Assembly: GCF_039631355.1 (NCBI RefSeq)
Contig: NZ_JBDIVF010000006.1
Span: 62,001-126,000, forward strand
DNA length: 64,000 nucleotides
Direction: 5' to 3'
Origin: Uliginosibacterium paludis
GTDB taxonomy: Bacteria > Pseudomonadota > Gammaproteobacteria > Burkholderiales > Rhodocyclaceae
Each line of letters begins with the position of its first letter. Position 1 is the first letter of the stretch. Shown here in pieces: positions 59,211 to 64,000 of the stretch. Position numbers and translations under genes: made by a program. Below the pieces are notes generated by a model, which saw only the letters and a program-made list of their open reading frames with translations, had not been told where the DNA came from and did no database searches.

Positions 59211-60188
59211 TCAGGCGAGCGCGGCCTCCCGTGTCTTGCGGAACATCAGCTCGAAATGCTCGCCCGCCGTCCGCGGCGCAAAGCGGGGCGGTCCGTCCGG
59301 TGTGCGGAAGGCGGGCAGGCATTCGATGCGGCTGTAATAGTTGAGATCCTGAAAGAAGGGCACCGAGTAGCGATGACGCTCGGGTGAGCGGTTGCGCACC
59401 CGGTGCGCGTTCGAGTGATAGGCGCCATTGGTCCAGACCGGCATCATGTCGCCCAGATTCACCACGAAGGCGCCCGGCAGCGGCTCGGCGAGCAGCCATT
59501 CGCCATGGGCCGTCTGCACTTCGAGCCCGCCGGTTTCATCCTGCAGCAGCAGGGTGAAGCAGCCCCAGTCGGTATGCGCGCCGCAGCCGATCTGGTTGGC
59601 GATCACGCGCCCCGGCTGCGGCGGGTAATGCAGCAGGCGCAGCGTGGCCATCGGCTCGTGGAAGAGCGGCGCAAAGTGGTCCTCGGCCGCATCTGCCGCA
59701 ATCGCGAAGATCGACATCAGCGTTTCGGACAAGGCATGCACCTGTGCCCGGTAGCGCTCGCAGGCCGCGCGAAAGCCCGGCAGCAGGGCTTCCTCCGGCC
59801 AGCGATTCGGACCATGGTTGGGCAATGCCGCCATGACATAGGGATGCGAGGCGGCGAGCTCGGTGCCGCAGAGCCAGGACTCCTTCAGGTCGGGCGGAGA
59901 GTCCGGGTCCAGTGCCTGCGCCGCCAGCGGCTCGTAGCCACGACCGGAGGCGTTGATCGCAAGGCTGCGCTTGACCTCGTCGGGCAGCGCAAAGAAGCGC
60001 TGAGCCTCGTGCAGGATGCCCCGCATGTCGGCGGTGTCGATGCCGTGGCCGACCAGATAGAAGAAGCCGATCTCGCGGCAGATGCGATCGAACTCGCGCG
60101 CCACGCCTTGCCGGTTCGTGCCATCGAGCCAGGGCGCGATGTCCAGCACGGGCTGCAGGCTGCGGACAGGGGGCTGATACTGGACCAT
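59211..60188 (-). CDS. Isopenicillin-N-synthase-like 2OG-Fe(II) oxygenase
   Basis: This 325-residue enzyme has the iron triad His205, Asp207 and His262 (GAHTDWG; NAHRV) and the RxS motif Arg273/Ser275 (RHRYS). The N-terminal DIAPW... and the GFFYLVGHGI segments match the DIOX_N region. Such enzymes oxidise small molecules using 2-oxoglutarate or similar. From memory a relative lies near 8-oxoguanine and adenine deaminase genes in Pseudomonas. The GGAG site precedes 60188. Confidence 0.9.
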   Translation of the reverse strand: MVQYQPPVRSLQPVLDIAPWLDGTNRQGVAREFDRICREIGFFYLVGHGIDTADMRGILHEAQRFFALPDEVKRSLAINASGRGYEPLAAQALDPDSPPDLKESWLCGTELAASHPYVMAALPNHGPNRWPEEALLPGFRAACERYRAQVHALSETLMSIFAIAADAAEDHFAPLFHEPMATLRLLHYPPQPGRVIANQIGCGAHTDWGCFTLLLQDETGGLEVQTAHGEWLLAEPLPGAFVVNLGDMMPVWTNGAYHSNAHRVRNRSPERHRYSVPFFQDLNYYSRIECLPAFRTPDGPPRFAPRTAGEHFELMFRKTREAALA

Positions 60189-60207
60189 GGAGTGCTCCGC
60201 CGCGCTG

Positions 60208-61194
60208 TCAGGGCATGACCTTGAGGTCTTTGACGAACTTCGTCGTATAGGCCTTCTTCCACTCGGTTTCAGGCTTCAGCAAGCCGGCGGCAACCATGAA
60301 CTTGTAGGTCTGCTCCCAGCGCGCATCGGTGATCACGCCTGCTCCCATCGTGGCCGCGTCACCGCCGTCGAAGACATGCAGTTCCTTCATGCGCTTGACG
60401 CCGAAAGCGATCTGCTCGTCTTCCATCTTCGGGTTGTCTTTCTTGATCAGCGCGTTGCCCGGGGCGGGGTCGGCGAGATAGCTCTTCCAGCCTTCGATCG
60501 AGGCCTTCACGAAGCGCGCGACCACATCCGGCTTCTCGCTGATCATCTTCTGCGTGGTGACGATGGTGGTGCCATAGGGCGGGTAGCCGTCATCGGCAAA
60601 CAGGAAGAAGTTCACCTTCTTGCCGTTCTTCATCGCCTGGAAGGGCTCGGAGGAGGGGTAGGCCTGCTGGGCGACCTTGTCGTCAGCGAAGAAGGGCTGC
60701 AGGTTGAAGGTGTAGGGTTTGATCTGGCTGTCGGCGATGCCGTACTTCGATTTCAGCCAGGGCAGCCAGGTGGTGTGCGCGGTGGTGGCGGCGAGAATGC
60801 TGCGGTCCTTCAGCGCGGCGAGGCTCTTCACATCCTCATGCGTCATCATGCCCTGCAGGTCTTTCTGGAAGGAGGCCGCCACGGTCGTGACCGGCAGGCC
60901 CTTCTCGACCGAGTTCAGCACCTGGAAGTCATAGCCCATGATGAAGTCGGCCTGGCCCGCGGTGAGCAGCTGCATGCCATTGATCTGCGGACCGCCCATC
61001 TTCACCGTGACATCCAGACCGTATTTCTTGTAGAGACCGGTGGCGAGCGCCTGATAGAAGCCGCCGTGCTCGGCCTGGGCATACCAGGACGTCAGGAAGG
61101 TGATCTTGTCGTCGGCCTGGGCAAGACCGGCACACAGCGAGAGGAGCGTTGCACCGAGGAGGCGGCCGGCGCGGGCCTTGAAGCTGGCTTGCAT
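60208..61194 (-). CDS. NMT1/THI5-like ABC binding protein
   Basis: This 328-residue periplasmic binding protein has a signal peptide cut near AQADD. It shows the NMT1 pattern FLTSWYAQAEHGGFYQALATGLYKKYGLDV and KMGGPQINGMQLLTAGQADFIMGYDFQVL. It is the first gene of the eight-gene operon and feeds the ATPase/permease pair. Relatives bind pyrimidines, riboflavin precursors or other small heterocycles; the ligand here is not known. No TPP riboswitch is seen upstream. Confidence 0.9.
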   Translation of the reverse strand: MQASFKARAGRLLGATLLSLCAGLAQADDKITFLTSWYAQAEHGGFYQALATGLYKKYGLDVTVKMGGPQINGMQLLTAGQADFIMGYDFQVLNSVEKGLPVTTVAASFQKDLQGMMTHEDVKSLAALKDRSILAATTAHTTWLPWLKSKYGIADSQIKPYTFNLQPFFADDKVAQQAYPSSEPFQAMKNGKKVNFFLFADDGYPPYGTTIVTTQKMISEKPDVVARFVKASIEGWKSYLADPAPGNALIKKDNPKMEDEQIAFGVKRMKELHVFDGGDAATMGAGVITDARWEQTYKFMVAAGLLKPETEWKKAYTTKFVKDLKVMP

Positions 61195-61346
61195 GTGTTA
61201 TCTCCGTTGAGGCTGGGTTCCGTTGTGAAGCGGCGTGGAACACGGGGAGACGACAAGCCGGAGCCGTGGCGAGATGGTGATGCTGCTGTCATCAGGTCGG
61301 GCGATGTACATGAACGCTCTCCGTCGTGTCCCGGGTGGTGCACGAT

Positions 61347-61360
61347 CGTCAGTACTGACG
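61347..61360. promoter_or_regulatory. 14-bp palindrome upstream of the Rieske operon
   Basis: CGTCAGTACTGACG is a perfect palindrome 153 bases upstream of the first gene's ATG. A candidate operator; binding protein unknown. Confidence 0.5.
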
Positions 61361-61361
61361 A

Positions 61362-61381
61362 GCAGGGAGGGTTCTCCCTGC
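61362..61381. repeat. Hairpin near the Rieske operon promoter
   Basis: GCAGGGAG-GGTT-CTCCCTGC, perfect 8-bp stem, next to the 14-bp palindrome. Confidence 0.6.
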
Positions 61382-61488
61382 CGGAGCAATGACCCACGAA
61401 GTGCCGGGGGCGGCGACTTCGCTGACAGCTTCTACTCCACTGCTCATTTAGCAACGGCTGTGCCAGCACCGGAACCGGATTTTCGTGT

Positions 61489-61502
61489 TTGATCGAAATC
61501 AA
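61489..61502. promoter_or_regulatory. FNR/ANR-like box, TTGAT-CGAA-ATCAA
   Basis: Matches TTGATNNNNATCAA at all ten fixed bases. It is 295 bases before the Rieske operon ATG and 262 bases before the TPM gene, so the target is unclear. Confidence 0.65.
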
Positions 61503-61763
61503 GCCGTGCTCAGGATTCCGTGTTCCGCATCATGCGGATGGCATTGGGTGCCCGGAGGGCAGGGCATGCGCCAACACGAAGCAGGACGCATCCGGACGCA
61601 AGCCGTGCTGGTGCAAAACCATTTTCAATGTGTGGTTGATGGTCGCTCCGGCGGATCGGTCGCTGCGCAGGGCACGGGCGGCAGCCTGCCGGGGACGAGG
61701 CGGCGCAGGCGCGCACGGGGCGCGGCGCATAATGCCGGCCTGTCATTCGCCGGTCCCCCGCTC

Positions 61764-63275
61764 ATGCTGTCCGTCTGCCGCAGTGTTCTGTGTTGCGTGT
61801 TGCTCATGTTCTGCCTGCCGGCTTTCACGGCGACGAGCGTCGAGAGCCTGGCAGATCCGCGCGCAAACGGCGGCAGCCGCGTCGCCAATCCCGACAGCTT
61901 GCTGTCGCCCGCGACCGTGGCGCAGATCGATGCCGAACTCGCGGAGATCGAGCGTGCGACTGGCGTCCAGGTCGCGGTGGTGGCCCTCGGTTCGGTGGCC
62001 GGTGACGATGTGTTCGGCTTTGCGCAGAGCGTATTCGAGCGCTGGGGGATCGGCCGCAAGGGGCATGACGATGGCGCACTGATCCTGCTGGCACTGGCGC
62101 AGCGCACGGTGCGCATCCATACCGGTTACGGCCTGGAAGGCGTGCTGCCCGATGTGGTGTGCCAGCGCATCACCCGCGAACTCATGCTGCCGGCGCTGCG
62201 TGAAGGGCGCTACGACGACGGCATGCTGGCCGGGGTGCAGGCGCTCAGGCGCCTGCTGTTGTCTGGCGTGGAGGCCGGACAGTCTGTCGCGGCGGGCGCG
62301 CGTCCCGCCTTGCGGGTCGTGGAACTCATGCCGCGGACCGAACCGGAGGCCTGGCTCACCTTGCGCTGGTTCCTGGCTGCGGGTCTGGTGATCGCCGGCA
62401 TCATCTGGCAACTGCGCTACCGGCCCGGCGAGCCTGCAGGTGGTCCGGGGCTGATGCGCCTCCAGGATTTGCCGAAACCGCTGCATGCCGCGGTGTTTAC
62501 CGGCTTGCCGCTGCTGATGATCGTGGCGCTGGACCGCTTGCATCCGCCGGGCCTGCCCTGGCTGGCGCTGTCGGGTGTCTATCTCTTCTACCTGGGCGCG
62601 GCGCTGTTGCGGGCCCGCGCCTTGCGCCAGCGCCTCGATGCGATGTTCGAGCGCAGCGAGCATGCGAACATCGCCCGGGTGCTCAACGATGAACGCGGCT
62701 TCTGGGGGCTCATGGCCGCGATCTTTCCGCTGCCGCTGGGGCAGAACCGTTTTGCGCCCGAGGTACTGGCCCGTGGCTACCGCTTTGCGCCGCGTGCCTG
62801 CCCGCACTGCGCGCAGCCGGGCATGAAGCGTTTGAGCGAGGCCGAAGAAGACGCCTTCCTCAGCCGCATCGAGCAGATCGAGGAAAGTCTGGGGGCTGTC
62901 GAATATGACGTCTGGCTTTGCGGGACCTGCGGCGGACACAGCGGCGTGGCCTTTGCCCAGCCCGATGCCTTCCATTCCCGCTGCCCCGACTGCCAGGGCA
63001 TGACCCGTGAGCTGGTCAATGACGAAGTCCGCTATGCGGCGACCGCCACCTCGGGCGGCTCCGGCGTGCGCCACTATCGCTGCAGGGCCTGCAACAAGCG
63101 CACCAGGGAAACCTACAGTCTGGCGCGTCTCGCATCGGACAGCACCTCTTCGTCTTTCTCGTCCTCTTCGTCTTCTTCGTCCTTCTCTTCGGACAGCGCC
63201 TCGTCGTCCTCCTCCTCGGACAGTGGCTGGGGTGGCGGCAGCTCGGGCGGTGGCGGGAGCAGCAGCAGCTGGTAG
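61764..63275 (+). CDS. TPM-domain exported/membrane protein with Ser-rich tail
   Basis: This 503-residue protein has a signal peptide (LLMFCLPAFTATS) and a TPM domain (residues about 35-180; DAELAEIERATGVQVAVVALGSV, GRKGHDDGALILLALAQRTVRIHTGYGLEGVLPD) like YgcG. Two helices lie near residues 197-215 and 245-285. Two zinc-ribbon-like Cys pairs follow (CPHC, CGTC; CPDC, CRAC), then a serine run and GGGSSGGGG. It starts at 61764 with no strong ribosome site. Function unknown; TPM proteins act in envelope quality control in some bacteria. Confidence 0.82.
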   Translation: MLSVCRSVLCCVLLMFCLPAFTATSVESLADPRANGGSRVANPDSLLSPATVAQIDAELAEIERATGVQVAVVALGSVAGDDVFGFAQSVFERWGIGRKGHDDGALILLALAQRTVRIHTGYGLEGVLPDVVCQRITRELMLPALREGRYDDGMLAGVQALRRLLLSGVEAGQSVAAGARPALRVVELMPRTEPEAWLTLRWFLAAGLVIAGIIWQLRYRPGEPAGGPGLMRLQDLPKPLHAAVFTGLPLLMIVALDRLHPPGLPWLALSGVYLFYLGAALLRARALRQRLDAMFERSEHANIARVLNDERGFWGLMAAIFPLPLGQNRFAPEVLARGYRFAPRACPHCAQPGMKRLSEAEEDAFLSRIEQIEESLGAVEYDVWLCGTCGGHSGVAFAQPDAFHSRCPDCQGMTRELVNDEVRYAATATSGGSGVRHYRCRACNKRTRETYSLARLASDSTSSSFSSSSSSSSFSSDSASSSSSSDSGWGGGSSGGGGSSSSW

Positions 63276-63398
63276 CGGGCGGGCAAGGGGCCGACCAGCC
63301 CGGGGGCTTGCTCTGCACCGGTGACGCGGGCGCGGCTCGCTGCAGACCGGGCTTGGGGAAAGGCACACGGCAGGAGGCGGCCGACTAAGCCTAAAGTC

Positions 63399-63421
63399 AT
63401 AAGTCAGAAAACTTGACTTAT
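63399..63421. repeat. Inverted repeat near the second receptor promoter
   Basis: ATAAGTCA and TGACTTAT arms (8-bp, perfect, loop of 7). A TTGACT hexamer lies in the right arm. Possible promoter/terminator element. Confidence 0.5.
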
Positions 63422-63426
63422 TGTTG

Positions 63427-63445
63427 GATGAGTATCATTCTCATT
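63427..63445. promoter_or_regulatory. Fur-like box before the second receptor
   Basis: GATGAGTATCATTCTCATT; its complement contains TGAGAATGATACTCA, fitting the 7-1-7 Fur pattern closely. It is 66 bases before the receptor ATG. Confidence 0.8.
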
Positions 63446-63511
63446 GGCAAAAATGCAGCGTCAGCCGCTGCCCGCACCCCCGCCTTCATCCCGAGCAGAA
63501 GTCTCCCCATC

Positions 63512-64000
63512 ATGAATCCTTTGTCTGTCTTGCCCGTGCGCCGGAAGCTGCACGCGGCCGTCCTGCTTGCGCTCCTTCCCCTTGCGGCCCGTGCGGCCGG
63601 CTCGGAGGCTCCTGCGGCCAGCGCATCCGCGCCGGTCAGCGAACTGGGCGTGATCACCGTCACCGGCCAGAGCGCGCGCGGACTGCGCGCCGATACCGTG
63701 GCTGCCGGCAGCTTCCGTGGCTCGGACGTGATGGATGTGCCCTCCACCGTGAACGTGGTGACCCGCGAGGCGCTGGACCAGCAGGCCGCAGGTGGCCTGT
63801 ACGACGCGGTGCGCAACACTGCGGGTGTCACGCGGCAGCAGAACGGCGGCGAGACCTGGGACCAGCTGGTGATCCGCGGCATCGCGGTGGAAAACCGTAC
63901 AAATTACCGCCTCAACGGCGCACTGCCGATCATGAACTTCGGTCAGGCGATGCTGGAAGACAAGGAACGTGTCGAGGTGCTCAAGGGCGCCTCCGCGCTC
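63512..64000 (+). CDS. TonB-dependent siderophore receptor, 5' part
   Basis: The frame runs open from ATG at 63512 to the window end (163 residues so far). It has a signal peptide (cut near ARAAG), a candidate TonB box ELGVITVTG, and the plug signatures DVPSTVNVVTREAL and RVEVLKGASAL typical of siderophore receptors. The C-terminal barrel lies outside the window. The Fur-like box at 63427-63445 supports iron control. Confidence 0.9.
   Translation, partial: MNPLSVLPVRRKLHAAVLLALLPLAARAAGSEAPAASASAPVSELGVITVTGQSARGLRADTVAAGSFRGSDVMDVPSTVNVVTREALDQQAAGGLYDAVRNTAGVTRQQNGGETWDQLVIRGIAVENRTNYRLNGALPIMNFGQAMLEDKERVEVLKGASAL

Larger units (their letters stand above)
61195..61763. promoter_or_regulatory. 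Regulatory region upstream of the Rieske operon and the TPM gene
   Basis: 569 bases with three palindromes: CGTCAGTACTGACG (61347-61360), the hairpin GCAGGGAG-GGTT-CTCCCTGC (61362-61381) and the FNR-like box TTGATCGAAATCAA (61489-61502). No gene seen. Confidence 0.6.

Noticed and set aside
61195..61500. Possible TPP riboswitch upstream of the NMT1-type binding protein
   Set aside because: No CTGAGA or other conserved thi-box segments found on the minus strand.

Overview
This is a high-GC Gram-negative chromosomal window, most likely from a betaproteobacterium (Rhodocyclales/Burkholderiales-like). That placement is inferred from gene families and codon use; no rRNA or tRNA was found to confirm it. 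The window has outer-membrane proteins (two TonB-dependent receptors, OmpW, a Tsx-type channel), opgGH glucan genes and beta/gammaproteobacterial FNR- and Fur-like operators. No insertion sequence, prophage, integrase or CRISPR array was seen. Repeats are short intergenic families plus one 194-bp tandem repeat.

Layout. 1-455: 3' end of a UgpB-like binding protein gene. 0.7-6.7 kb: an iron island with a siderophore receptor, a Tat-exported DUF1513 protein, a small lipoprotein built on a TonB C-terminal domain, and a divergent tonB-exbB-exbD operon. The receptor and tonB promoters share nearly the same 19-bp palindrome. 6.8-11.3 kb: alaS and small housekeeping or unknown genes. 11.4-15.6 kb: a tight operon of PhoA-type alkaline phosphatase, a DUF3299-like exported protein and a two-gene FtsX-type ABC system, with a candidate Pho box upstream. 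15.8-27.2 kb: ompW with a consensus FNR box, threonine aldolase, a 194-bp tandem repeat, phosphomannomutase/phosphoglucomutase, a GGDEF-EAL protein, an SbmA/YddA-like ABC protein and opgGH. 27.4-31.8 kb: a cyanate operon (DJ-1/PfpI protein, binding protein, permease, ATPase, cyanase).

32.2-44.6 kb holds an acetyltransferase and an ABC exporter, then a purine block: xanthine dehydrogenase xdhAB and xdhC, a PAS histidine kinase/NarL-type regulator pair with a second DJ-1/PfpI gene, a divergent BMP-family binding protein and an adenine/adenosine deaminase. 44.7-52.4 kb is a run of small stress or unknown genes (DUF1272, OsmC, TMEM175-like channel, VOC, GNAT, cytochrome b561, DUF3079, BamE-like), a LysR regulator and a Tsx-like channel.

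52.7-61.2 kb is the most distinctive part. It is one minus-strand eight-gene operon: an NMT1/THI5-type binding protein, a 2OG-Fe(II) oxygenase-like protein, two tandem paralogous Rieske oxygenases, an ABC ATPase and permease, an 8-oxoguanine-deaminase-like amidohydrolase and a VanB-type reductase. Together with the purine block it suggests uptake and oxidative plus hydrolytic breakdown of a modified purine or similar N-heterocycle; the substrate cannot be read from sequence. The window ends with a TPM-domain protein and the 5' part of a second siderophore receptor behind a strong Fur-like box.
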